A model generated the notes under the pieces. The model saw only the letters and a program-made list of their open reading frames with translations, had not been told where the DNA came from and made no database searches. Both the position numbers and the translations under genes were made by a program. Positions 26,601 to 37,765 of a DNA stretch of 64,000 nucleotides are shown here, piece after piece (within the stretch, counting starts at the first letter, position 1; each line of letters opens with the position of its first letter). Source of the stretch: Vitellaria paradoxa (taxonomy: Eukaryota; Streptophyta; Magnoliopsida; Ericales; Sapotaceae); assembly GCA_019916065.1 (NCBI GenBank), contig CM034242.1:9988879-10052878 (forward strand), written 5' to 3'.

Positions 26601-27322
26601 GAGGCATCAGCATGATGCGAGCATGCATCTTCTATGCAATCTGTTGAAGTCAAATGGTCAAAGAAAAATAAAATATATATATATATATATAAAGCATGAT
26701 AACTTTTAATCTTGCCTATCCATAAATAAGTTGTTTTTGGTAGACTTATTACGAGGGTAGTAAATAATAAATCTTTAGACCACTATTTCTGTCATCACCC
26801 ACCTTTAACCATAACCACAATATCTGTTTCACTAACTGCTACCTCTACTATTAATTGTCACTCATTTTTGGTCGCTGTCACCCACTTCTAACAACCGTCG
26901 GTCAATTATCACTTTTATAATTGGCTACCTCTCATCGCTTTATCAACTAATATTTATTATTATTAAATGTATTTTAAAATTTTTTATTATACAAGTAAAA
27001 AATTAAAGTTTTAAAAAATAAAAACTATACAAAAATTGAACTCGAAAATTATGTCCTACTACTAGCTGTCACTCATCTTTGGTCACTGTCACCCACTTTT
27101 AACAACCGTCGGTCAGTTATCGTTATCAACCAATATTTATTATTATTAAATGTATTTTAAATTTTTTTATTATACAAATGAAAAATAAAAATTTTAAAAA
27201 ATAAAAACTGTACAAAAATTAAACCCGAAAATTATGTCGAACGGATTCGCAACTAGGGCATCGTTACCAAGCATTTTTAAACGATGAGCAGGGTTGCGAG
27301 AAAGAAAGAAAAAGACAAAACA

Positions 27323-27583
27323 GTCCCATCGAGGGTGGTTGAGCGGGAGTTCGGGGGCGCCTAAGGGCCTGGGTCGCGTGCGGTCCCAGGTTCGACTCCC
27401 CTTCGGGAGGGTGGGTTACCGCTTTAGCGGGCTTCTAACAGCTCTCCTCGATCGAGCCGGTCAGCCAGGACTTATCTAGCCTGGTTTACCACCTTATGGG
27501 CCATTGTCGGCTTGGTCCACGGGACGGGTTTCACCCAGTGCGCACCTTTAGGTAGCGGCTGCAGGTTTCTTCCCGACCTACAG

Positions 27584-27634
<51 letters not shown>
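27323..27634 (+). mobile_element. tRNA-derived SINE with a 51-A tail
   Basis: GC-rich, about 312 bases. The polymerase III A box TGGTTGAGCGG is at 27,336-27,346 and the B box GGTTCGACTCC at 27,389-27,399. The tail is 51 uninterrupted A at 27,584-27,634. Short flanking similarity (AAAAGACAA before the element and at the tail end) is consistent with a target duplication. The paralogous site near 18,740 and the inverted copy near 8,520 lack the insert. Confidence 0.88.
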
Positions 27635-27636
<2 letters not shown>

Positions 27637-27845
27637 CAACAAATTCGCGTTTTTTATTTTTTTTCTTAACAACTTTTGTGGGAGACGGGCAACTATTTCT
27701 CTACGGGAATAGCATTATAATATCCGCCAGTCAAGAATGCTATATATATATATATACATACACAAACACATACTAAGCAACGTTTACAGAAACATCGATC
27801 TCAGCATTGAACCTGGTTTGCATGAACGATCCTCCAATTAACTTA

Positions 27846-28139
27846 GGTTTTGTTTGGGAAAAATTAACATGTGCTAATGGCTAATGATTAATAGTTAACT
27901 TAAAAAAAATTGACTAATTTTGTGTTTGGAAAGGAAAAAAAAGTAGCTAATGATTAATGACTAGTAGTTAATTAAAAAAAAGTTAATTTTGTGTTTGGAA
28001 AGAAAAAAAATTACTTTTTTTTAGGTAACTAACTTATAAGGATAAATTGACATTTTTACTCTTAAAAGTTTAAAAGAAGATTAAAATATAAGAGAGTAAA
28101 AAATCTAACTACTGTCGGAGTAGCTTCCCAAACGGACCT
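27846..28139. mobile_element. Tourist-like (PIF/Harbinger) MITE
   Basis: About 294 bases, flanked by TTA at 27,843-27,845 and 28,140-28,142. Terminal inverted similarity is GGTTTTGTTTGGGAA against GGTCCGTTTGGGAA. The interior has repeated TAATGATTAATAGTTAA and GTGTTTGGAAAG stretches. The empty paralogous site is at about 18,950. Related elements lie at about 51,024-51,294 and 57,720-57,991. Confidence 0.75.
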
Positions 28140-28410
28140 TTAATGCTGAATTATTCTAGTTTTATTCAAAAATAAGTAAAAAAATTAAAAAAGTAGAGTG
28201 GTTGGAGCTCTGAACCAGCCCAAAGACTCGTCAGTTTAATAATTCAACCCCCCTCCGTCCTTGACTGCGTCATCAATTCTTTAATAGGAATTCGTAACCC
28301 AAGAGATTCTGTGAGTGGATAACTGAGTCAACTTAATTGGATTCACATTCAAACATATTTAAATTTGTTTCAATTTAACTCGCAAGCCGAACATCCCGGG
28401 TTGAAGATGG

Positions 28411-29834
28411 TGTTGAAATAAGCGAAATTTTTTCATTAATTTATCGTCAAAAATTCATCGCCGTCAATAGTTGCATAACTCTAGATTTTATACTCATAGT
28501 TTTTTTTGTTATCCGGTTTAATTATTTTTGTAATACTCTTATTCCTAAACTTAAGTTAGTTTAATATCTTGAGTTTGAGGGAGGGTGTTAAAATATTCTA
28601 TATTAGATATGAAATACTTTTTATATATATTGCCTATATTAGAATATTCCATATCTTGCTTTTTAGTAAGTAATTAGGTTTATTTTGATATGTAAATTAT
28701 TAATATACATACAACTAATTATAAGTCTATATAAACCATATAAGCTATATAAGCTTATGATGAGTGACATATAATAATAGATTATATAGGCTTACAATAA
28801 GTGATATGTACAGTAATAATCTACATACCAAAATAAACTTAACTATTTACTAAAAAGTAATATATGGAATATTCTAATATAGACAATATACATAAAGAAT
28901 ATTTTGTATCTAATATAAAATATTTTAACACCCTCCCTCAAACTCAAGATTGTAAACTAACTTGAGTTTAGAAATAAGAGCATTTCAAAAACAGTTGAAC
29001 CGAATAGTAAAAAAAGTCGTGAGTGCAGAATTGAAATTGTGTATTGCTGACGACGACGAAATTTTGATGACAAGTTCCTGAAAAAATTTCGCTACCACTA
29101 ATATGATTATTTTTCAAATTGAAGATCAAAAAATAACCAAACAAAATATACAATGTACGAAGATGAAACAAGAAAGACAAAACTGAAAAACATTAGAAGA
29201 AAATGGCAGTACCTTACTCTCCAGAGCTTACGACCAATAAGAAAAACTAACATCTATTGGCGTATTATAATTAATTCCGTCAAAAAAGGTACTATGAATA
29301 TGATGTACGATATAATGTTGATAGATCATCTTAAATAAAAAATGTACCGAGACAGTAAAATACAAAGAAACAGAGGTCATTTTCAAAATAAGAATGGTAA
29401 AAAAAAACCCTAAGAACTGATTCAGATTGTGGAAGAAAAAAAACTTTTTGTGATAGTTGTGATGGTGTTAAGACAGAGTAAGACTCTAAAAAAAATACTA
29501 GAGAAGAAAATATAACGCAAAAAATACTTTATTGTGATTTAGAATGCAGACTATTTAGGATCTAAAATTATGTGCTTTGATACCATATTGAAATAAAAAA
29601 TAAAAGACAAAAAATAATAGAATTGGAGAGAGAAATTACAAAGTCGACATCTTGTCATATATTTTCTAAAGGTAAAAAAGAGACCTTTGTATAGGTTTAC
29701 AATGAGTGGTATGTATATAATAATTTACATACCAAAATAAATTTAACTACTTACTAAAAAATAAGATATAAAACAATCTAATATAGGCAATATATATAAA
29801 AAGTATTTTATATCTAATATAAAATATTTTAACA
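28411..29834 (-). mobile_element. TRIM-like LTR retroelement containing an inverted partner copy
   Basis: The insert begins TGTTGAAATA and ends TATTTTAACA and is flanked by GATG plus one differing base on each side. The empty site is at about 19,240. On the minus strand there is an LTR (29,834-29,586), a primer-binding site TGGTATCAAAGC (complement of 29,574-29,585, initiator-tRNA-Met type), an interior, a purine tract TTTGAGGGAGGG (complement of about 28,931-28,942) and a second LTR starting at 28,930. A plus-strand purine tract and LTR start at 28,569-28,586 mirror this around about 28,758. No protein is encoded. Confidence 0.7.
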
Positions 29835-30757
29835 GATGTAATAAAGAGTGTAAAAATACTTGGGTTTAGACCAGAAAACCTGTCTAAATGTCACAATACT
29901 GCTAGGATATGTTCGATTTGGATGTAAAAACTATATTGGAGAAATATACTGAGTCAATGATAGAATTTACATAAGCAATTTCCTACTAAACATGCCTCGA
30001 CCTGCTTACATATAAAACATTATATTTATGTTAAACGGGCTAAACTAAGAACAAGTTTGTTCAAGCTCATCTCATTCATAAAATGAAGGAACATAAACGA
30101 GCTTTTTGACAAATCGAATCGAACCTAATTCACTCGTGAACAATTCAATTCATTTATAACTCTATTAATGATAATAAAAGATAAGTATAGAGTAAACCCG
30201 TTATATTAGCATAATATTTTATTTTTTTATAAAGGCATAACATTCGTCCCTAAATTTATTTTTGACTAAGGTTACATTTGTTTGATGTAAAATATTTTAC
30301 ATTGAAAATTTTTTTCCATAAAAAGTTTATTTATTTTTCTATTTTTTTGGTGTTTGGTTTGAAACATGCTTTTAAAGCATTTCTTATAAAAAAAAATACA
30401 AAGGAGATATTAAGAAAGGAGACGCAGGAGTGTCTATTTTTTTCCCCAAAAATAACTTACAAATTAAAAACAAATTAAGGAAGTTATTTTTGAACATTTG
30501 AAAAAAAAAAATATTTTAGATAAGAATATCTTACAAAACAAATATAAAATGAATAAAATAATTTTGAAAAAAAACATTTTATACCGAAAGAAATGAATCC
30601 TAAAGATTACTATCACATTACAAAAATACAATAAGTTTAACTTTTAATGCTCAACCCACGTACATTTCTTTCTTACATTTCTCATGTAGTTTGAAATGAA
30701 GAAGTCAACCTATGACACGAGTGATACATCCAAAAATTTGACATACTTAATGAGTGT

Positions 30758-31445
30758 TGATGTGGGAAGGACCCACAACTAACTGGGGGCATCAGGAAGG
30801 TTTTCTTGATTGGTTTTTTACCCCGATCGGGTTGTTCGAGTGAAGCTTTTTCCGAAGCTGGTTCATGCTCCTGAGTGGTAACATGTCTATCCCAGTCAGT
30901 CCTTGTCACCCAGATGGAGACCCGAGCAAGCCATATTCCCGATCGGTCCCTTTGAAGTTGCTTACGTCACTAAGTCACACGTTTCAGTCCCGTTTAATAA
31001 TCCTTATAGATACGCCTACAAAAGTGCTGCCATCAACCATATCAATAGGAAACACGTCGAGACACGTTAGTTAACAGGTTAAAGAACCAATCTTGGGATT
31101 CCTTGGGATTTATAGGTACAAGTGGCACTTTTTTATTGGAGGAAGGAAAAGCACGCTACATGCAGTTACTCGTAACTACATACTCGTTAATCCACGTGAA
31201 CGCATGCAGTTACGAGTAACTGCATACTCGTTAATCCATGTGAATGCTTTTCAGATAAAAACAGAGACTTCACAACGACACAGGTATGACACACTTACCC
31301 TATTGAAATTTTATCAAATTAAATTCTTAAACTCTCTTGTTAATGTAAGCATTGAGACTCTTTAGTAAATACCACACTAGTGTTCAAAATAGGTTTTTAG
31401 ACTTGGGTCGAATCTTTTGAAAAAGACGAAGATACTGATTCATCA
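30758..31445. mobile_element. Solo LTR (688 bp)
   Basis: Begins TGATGTGGGAAGG and ends GATTCATCA (TGATG...CATCA termini) and is flanked by the perfect 5-bp duplication AGTGT at 30,753-30,757 and 31,446-31,450. It interrupts R1. The same site is uninterrupted near 20,130 and, inverted, near 6,995. Within it a segment with GCAGTTAC and ACTCGTTAATCCA occurs twice in tandem (about 31,160-31,250). Confidence 0.85.
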
Positions 31446-32239
31446 AGTGTTACATTCTAAAGCCTAAAAATTAGGTAGTCATCTTCATCCAGTTATTGTT
31501 GTGTTTTCTTCTTCTTGCCATCTTCGTTAGAATCACTCAATTTCATGTTATAATAATAATAATAATAATAATAATAGTAATAATAATCATTTAAGACTTA
31601 AGGATTGACTTGGGTGCCAAGATTAACTTTTAATTTTTTATAATTTATTTTCGTCATTTATGATTTTTTATTAAATTTTTATTTTTCACAAATTATAATT
31701 TTTAAGCGTATTAATTGTATTTGTAAAAATAATTATAAAATAATTAAAAAAATTCACATCCGCTTAAAAAAATAGCTTTTTTTAACTCTTACTCCAATGA
31801 ACTTTAAGGTTTTGAATTTTTTTCTTACAAATAGGATTAACATGCTGAAAACTACAACTTATAAGAAAATTAAAATTTAATAAAAGAATATCATATAAAA
31901 CAAAAATAAGCTAAAAAATAAAAGTAAGTCAGCTCTGAGACTACATTTGATCGGAGGGATTGGATGATAAGAGGTAAATACTATGAAATAATATATGAGA
32001 TTAAATATAATATGAAATCAATTTTTTATGTAATTTTTTTATATTTATTTAGTGAAATATAAAATAAAATAAAAGATGTAATTTAATATGAAATATAACA
32101 TAAAATAAATTTAAATCTCTAAATTTTGACCAGCATTAAATTTAGAAACTGAAAATTTATACCCTATTTTGACGATGAGCAATTCCGAGAAACTGCCAAT
32201 GCCATTCATATTTGTATCAAATATTGAGTTTATAAGTCC

Positions 32240-32796
32240 CACGTGACTACAAATTCAATCCTTTCTTCAAATCCCCCAAATAAACAAACAAACAAGCAAA
32301 ACGCCTAAAAGTTTGTGTAGGGAAGCAACCTAGAAATAGTAACCACAATTCCCACCTTATCCAACACGAGCCACAAAAATGCAAGGAGATTGGAAAAGCC
32401 AGCCTGGCAGTTGGATGGCTCCATTGGAAAAGCCAGCCTGGCAGTTGGATGGCTCCGTTGACTTTCAATATTCAAAGCTGGAAGAGGATTGAACAGTCAT
32501 GATCTAAGGAACGGCTACTTGCGAAAGTCCTTGCCTTGAATTGGGGAAATGATGCTTCGCGACTGTGTCGAAGAAGAACCCACGCTCCAACGTCATTTTC
32601 TTCTCTATATGTACCTTTCCACTCGCTCATCCACTCTCAACAGCTCTTCGCCCCATTTCAAACTCCTCCTCCTCTCTCTCTAGATTTCTTGCAAACTCTC
32701 TCTCTCTCTCTACCCATTAGATATATACCAATTCAGAAGAAGAACTAAGCTTGAGCTTACTCAATTCCCCACCTTTCCCTATTCTGTAGCTCAGAA
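32240..32796 (+). promoter_or_regulatory. ERF-D promoter and 5' leader
   Basis: An intact G-box CACGTG is at 32,240-32,245. A 34-bp unit (TTGGAAAAGCCAGCCTGGCA and following) is duplicated in tandem at 32,390-32,423 and 32,424-32,457, directly before the TTGACT W-box-like site. The core and CT-rich leader match the other array members. Confidence 0.65.
32606..32613 (+). promoter_or_regulatory. Altered TATA box of ERF-D
   Basis: TATATGTA replaces the TATATATA of the other three array genes at the colinear position. Confidence 0.55.
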
Positions 32797-33795
32797 ATGG
32801 CGACACAAGATGAAGTCTCGGCTCTCGAGATCATCAGACAACACCTCTTCGGTGATTTATCTCCCGTTGCGAGCTTTGGCACGGACCTCAGCCACACCAG
32901 CTCCGTCTTCACATTGAGCGATCGTACTATGACTGGTGTCGAAACTGAGGCTTCCACTTCTCAATCTGATTCTCTCCCTTCGCGAACCGACAGTTGCGAC
33001 TCTACGACTATGATCTCCGATTACCTGAACTCAAACGAAGTTAAGAATGACGATATTTTCGATTTTCTCGCCGATTCGACGAGTTTCGAGCAAATTCAAA
33101 CTGATTTCTTTGAATTTGAGTCGAAACCTCAAATTATTGACCTAACCACGCCAAAACCAGCGGTGAATTTGAGCCCCAGATCAAGTTTGGGCGGCGATCG
33201 CAGGCCGTTGCTGAAAATCGATGTGAATCCTCCGGTGAAGAAGTTCCAGTGGTTGGAGTTCAGCGAGCCCGCTCAGCCGGCTGTTTCCGAACAGAGTTCA
33301 TCGAATACGGAGGAGAGGGTGCACTACAGAGGAGTCCGGCAACGGCCGTGGGGGAAATTCGCGGCGGAGATCCGAGATCCCAAGCGCCGGGGGTCTAGGG
33401 TTTGGCTGGGGACGTTTGACACCGCTATTGAAGCCGCGAAGGCCTACGATCAAGCCGCATTCAAGATGCGAGCGAGGAAAGCGATTCTCAACTTCCCTCT
33501 CGAAGTTGGCAAATGGCAGGCCACTCCCGCGGCCACCGTCGCCGTCACCACCAAGGAAAACAGCAGGAAGAGGAGGAGAGAACTTGAAGTGAGAACGGAA
33601 CAGAATCCGGTGAAGAAGGAGAGGTCACCTGAATGTGACTCAACAGTGGTGAGTAGTCAGACGACGAGTCCATTAACGCCGTCATGTTGGACGGCCGTTC
33701 GGGATGAAAACGTGAACAGTATGTTTAACGCCTCGGGGCTGTCGCCGTTATCTTCCCACCCAATGTTGGGCTTTCCACAACTCATGGTCAAATAA
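32797..33795 (+). CDS. ERF-D: group IX ethylene response factor (ERF5/ERF6-like)
   Basis: Single exon, 332 residues. The AP2/ERF domain at about 177-234 is complete except for one conservative change, KMRARKAI where the others have KMRGRKAI. The N-terminal two thirds are nearly identical to ERF-C. The C-terminus differs from A, B and [17 protein letters not shown], then [14 protein letters not shown], ending QLMVK instead of QLMVI because the last codons changed. It keeps the first Ser-Pro of the family motif (S316-P317) but has Ser-Ser at the second, the reverse of A, B and C. It has its own G-box-containing promoter with a changed TATA. Likely a functional nuclear GCC-box-binding factor with altered kinase control. 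Confidence 0.94.
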   Translation: MATQDEVSALEIIRQHLFGDLSPVASFGTDLSHTSSVFTLSDRTMTGVETEASTSQSDSLPSRTDSCDSTTMISDYLNSNEVKNDDIFDFLADSTSFEQIQTDFFEFESKPQIIDLTTPKPAVNLSPRSSLGGDRRPLLKIDVNPPVKKFQWLEFSEPAQPAVSEQSSSNTEERVHYRGVRQRPWGKFAAEIRDPKRRGSRVWLGTFDTAIEAAKAYDQAAFKMRARKAILNFPLEVGKWQATPAATVAVTTKENSRKRRRELEVRTEQNPVKKERSPECDSTVVSSQTTSPLTPSCWTAVRDENVNSMFNASGLSPLSSHPMLGFPQLMVK

Positions 33796-35460
33796 GAACT
33801 CGGTTTTCACCAAGGACCGACGTGTCCATACATGATTGGGCCCGGACCTCTCAACGGATTGCTGGACTTTCCCCCGTGTACATTTGAATAGTTTCCAATC
33901 TTTTCTGTGGCTGACGGTATAATCTAATAAAAACTATTTTGAAATAATTTTACTTCTAAAATCCTTTAATTTCGTGACCTATTTTTGGTTGATAAAAAAG
34001 TATAATAAAAATATAAAAATTTGATATAAAAGGATATATGGTGAAATTTAATTGAAAAAAAATTAAAAATAAAGACAATTTAAAAAGATTTAAAATTTTT
34101 TTCATTGCTTGTTTATCTAAAAATTAATTTATCTTTTGAGTTAATTATATTTTATCTCTTTGTAGTTTAAACCAAAAGCATATAACATTTTTTTAGTGTA
34201 AAAATCAACACGTAATTACTCACTCAAAAAATTACTAAACATCTTAAATTTAATTAGGTTTGTGTTAATGTGCTATATAAAATCATATGTGATCGTTCAA
34301 CGTTGTTTAGGAAAATATAGATAAATTAAGTTTTTTTTAAAAATAAAATGATTTTTTATTTTAACATAAAATATGTAAAAGTAGATTTTTATTTATCAAT
34401 TTTTGTGTAAATCTTTGTTTTTTTTCTTAATCAATTTTGACTTACGAGGCACAATTCTAAATAAATTTAACATATTTATTTAATTTTACACTTGAGTCTA
34501 AATCACAACTAAATTATGTGTTCACTTTTTAACTAAAGGGAGCAAATGTGTTTTAGGAACAAACTTTAAGGAGAAAAAGTGTAATTACCGTTTATTTTTT
34601 GTTATCTTTTGGGTTAAATTAGACTAAAAACCATCGAAAAGAACTAGATTGAAATTTTCCACCTAAAATGTACATACAATGAAAATGCCAATGTATTAGA
34701 AAAATATACTAGAGAGAGAAATTATAATAACACTAAAGTGATAAAATTGTAATTAAATTGAAATTATACGAGCTTATTATTTTTAAATGATAAGTTTACA
34801 AATATTTTACGCCATTCTAGTTACTTTTTTTTAACTCCGGGCATGTAAGTTTCAAAACTAGAAATTGAAAATATTTCTAGCCATTAATTTTGCATATGAA
34901 ATTAGATTACGCATTGAATCGTGGAAACTTAAATATAACATAGAGTGATTTTTATGTATCTGGGAATCTTATAAAAAATTTAATTAGTTCATTATTCTGT
35001 ATTGTATTCAGGGACGTAGACAACTATAACAAAGTAAGACTATAGGAGCAATTGCCCTCCCTCCTCCCCCAAAAAACCATATTTTCAAAAAATATATATA
35101 TATTAGCCATAAATATTTTCACTAAAATTATTTTTTAATCCCACTATCCCAATTTATCCTTGCCCCACTCATCCAACTCTGGTCTTCTCTCCATTTATAC
35201 AACGCTTTTTTTTTTTTACTTATTCAACTTCAGCCCCTTTTTTTTTTTAATTCTTTATCATCTATCCAACTTTATAATTTTTTTTAGATATGCCTATCAT
35301 TCATTTAGATGAGCTTTTTTTCATCACTTATTTTTTTATCCAATTTCAGCTCTTTTTTATCATTTATCATTTATCCACTTTAGATTTTTTATTTTTTATT
35401 TTTTTTATAGGCTTTATCTTTTTTAGAAAGTCGGAAAAAATAAATTAATAAAAATAAAAA
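33796..35460. other. Intergenic region after ERF-D, no gene seen
   Basis: The 3' flank resembles the other modules only to about 33,900 and then diverges, so the array ends here. The rest is AT-rich without credible coding sequence. GACGTAGACAAC and GCAATTGCCCTCC at 35,012-35,065 look like the edge of a decayed transposable element. 35,200-35,420 is a T-rich stretch with repeated ATTTATCCAACTT-like phrases. Confidence 0.5.
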
Positions 35461-35469
35461 AATACAATA

Positions 35470-36780
35470 TCTTATAGGCAAACCCGGCTTATACGTAACA
35501 GCTCAAAACACCGGCACAAAGCTCGAAGCTGCTAAACACAGAGCAAACTCAAAAACGAAAACAACAAACTCCAAAGCAATGAAGAGACAATTTCCATATC
35601 AAAATAAAATTAGATACAGCAGGAACAAAGCCATTCCAAAAAGCCAATATGCAAAGGCAATAAAAAGAGTAACACCTCTAGAAGGCAAGTAGATCAAAAA
35701 ACCCACTGCAATCAAAATCATCAACATATTCAACAATGCCCACATCACCTGCACAGCAACTCCAGTATCAAGAAAGTGTGAACCCATTCTCCACATTGTA
35801 AACCAGCAAGCAGCATTAACAATCAACACTAAACCAACACCTCTAGAACAACAGAACTTGCAACAACCATCCATTCAAATCATCCCAATCAAAGGGCAGT
35901 TCTAATGAGTAGAGAGAAACAGCAGAACAGGAACAAACAGCAACTGAGCCAAATCAACAGCAATGCACCTCTAGCCACAACAACGCATAGCACAGTAGGC
36001 AACAGATAAAACAGTGAAGGCAGCAAGAGGCTCAAACCGCAGACCAACAAGAAGAAGCAGGAGATCAAATCAGAATTCCAGTGCGCAGCACTGCATTCCA
36101 ATACAGCAGCCCATATACTCCCCATCAATCAACAACAGTCAACTGCAGCAACAAGAAGTAGCAAATATAGCAGCAAAGTCAGCCAAGACAGCAAAACACA
36201 CATACAAGAGCTACACCATCTACATTTGCACACAGCAGTGAGCAATGACACATGAAGCATGACCAGCATCAGCAAACTCATATGCTACAATACAGCAATT
36301 CAACAGTCGTGCCCAAGTCATCCCGTCAGCATTACAGATCATAAATAACACAGCAACCGTCACATAGCAAACCATAACGATTACAACACAGCACCTGCAC
36401 CATGCCACAACAGCAACTACAAAGGGAAAAATCCACCATTAGCAATGAGCAACAGCGCAAGTGCATAGCCAGCTAACTCCAATACAGATAACCCAATACA
36501 GACAACCCAGGCAGCACCAAAATCAGCCATCATTTCTATCAGCCAGACCATGTGCATCAAACATTAACCAGACCATCTCTGCATCCTCGCCACAAGAAAC
36601 AGCAGCAACTACCAAACAGACACCAAAGTTGCAACAAATGACAGCAAGCATGCATCACAAAACATTCCAGCAAAGCTGCACCCAAAACAACCATTTTACG
36701 ATGAAAACCACAGCAGACCTTATCATTGAGAAAGAGAGGGAAGAGAATCAGCAGAGCAGAGCAGTGGAATTGGATTGACC
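35470..36780. other. Strand-asymmetric A/C-rich block
   Basis: The plus strand is rich in A and C and poor in T and G, with endlessly varied CAGCAACAA-like phrases and a GC content well above its surroundings. Both edges are abrupt. Open stretches on the minus strand (for example 35,599-35,874, which would give a hydrophobic 91-residue peptide) follow from the skew. No domain was recognised. It is probably transposable-element interior, but the class cannot be stated. Confidence 0.4.
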
Positions 36781-36859
36781 TTATCATTTTTTAGATAGGC
36801 CTTTTTTTTGTTTTCACACACATTAAATGAAAAATGACCAAATGCATTTTTCATTTTCA

Positions 36860-37050
36860 CTTAAGAGGTTGTCGCTTTCCAGTGGTGATTAAAATAGTAT
36901 CGTGGGAAATGAGAAAATGAATTTGACCACCACCAAAAGCGGTCACTAAAAGTGAAGAAACGGCCACTAAAAGTACGTATCTCAAGGATATAGCAACTAC
37001 CAAAAGCGGTCATTAAAAATGAAGAAGCAATCACTAAAGTTGCTTTTTTT
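36860..37050. mobile_element. Possible CACTA-type transposon remnant
   Basis: Repeated short units of the form ACCAAAAGCGGTCACTAAA, GGCCACTAAAAGT and GCGGTCATTAAA resemble the subterminal repeats of plant CACTA (En/Spm) elements. No matching second terminus or transposase was found. A T8/G15 run at about 37,045-37,067 adjoins it. Confidence 0.35.
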
Positions 37051-37765
37051 TGGGGGGGGGGGGGGGGCCTATTACATACATCCCCGTATATACACATAAC
37101 CTGTATTAACTTCACCAATCACATTCAGAAACCCAAAGACAAATCTAATTATACAATCATCTAACTGAAACAAATATTTAATATTATATAAGGTACAAAA
37201 ACATAGACATCACAACAACCCCAAAAAAAAAGTTACTGAATGTGTCAAAATATTCAAACTACAATGAAAAAAACAAACAAGAAAAAGATCTTCTCTTCTG
37301 AAAGTAGGGATGATGCAAATCAAACTTGAAAATTCAGGGATGGAATCGTAACAATCGTTACAAATTGAACTATAGGAATGTATTTATACACTGAATATAA
37401 GTTTAGGAACTTAATTGTTCATTATTTCTTGGTTCAAAAATAGAATCGTTATAAATTGAACTATGGGATTATAGTTGTACAGGTAATATTTTTCCATGTA
37501 CACATTTTTTCCTCTCAAGCTATTTTGTTTCAATAGCAAATAAAAAAGAAAAATCTCTTTAATTATCTGAAAAGCAACAATGACAATCTCTATCCCCTAA
37601 AAAGTGCTCAAGTCACTTGCATAGGTTTAACAACCAACAGTAGTTGCCAAGAATGTACCAAAACAATACAACTGTTTGAAACCGTTTCTCAATTCTAATT
37701 CAACCTTGAGCTTGATTCCAAAGATGTCCAAGGAAAAATAAACAAAACATGGAATTTTTCAAATA

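Larger units (their letters stand above)
23645..32240 (+). repeat. ERF-C 3' flank remnant and R4, R5, R1 blocks leading to ERF-D
   Basis: No intact gene is visible. 23,645-24,560 matches the distal ERF-A 3' flank; 24,560-26,720 is R4; 26,720-30,420 is R5; 30,420-32,240 is R1. The copy is enlarged by the separate insertions listed at 27,323, 27,846, 28,411 and 30,758. Microsatellites of TATG/TA type occur at about 23,820-23,870 and 26,675-26,693. Confidence 0.7.

Noticed and set aside
27323..27420. A tRNA gene
   Set aside because: A and B boxes are present, but no clover-leaf acceptor stem was found and the region continues into a long non-tRNA part and a poly-A tail, as in a SINE.
35599..35874. 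Hydrophobic 91-residue membrane protein on the minus strand
   Set aside because: The composition follows from the strand skew of the whole 1.3-kb block, with several equally long unrelated frames nearby and no recognised family.
36461..36778. Gln/Thr-rich 105-residue protein
   Set aside because: Same low-complexity block; no domain, promoter or conserved features.
37045..37067. Poly-T/poly-G run as a functional quadruplex
   Set aside because: A single homopolymer run is more likely a transposon-edge or sequencing feature; no repeated G-tracts support a defined quadruplex.
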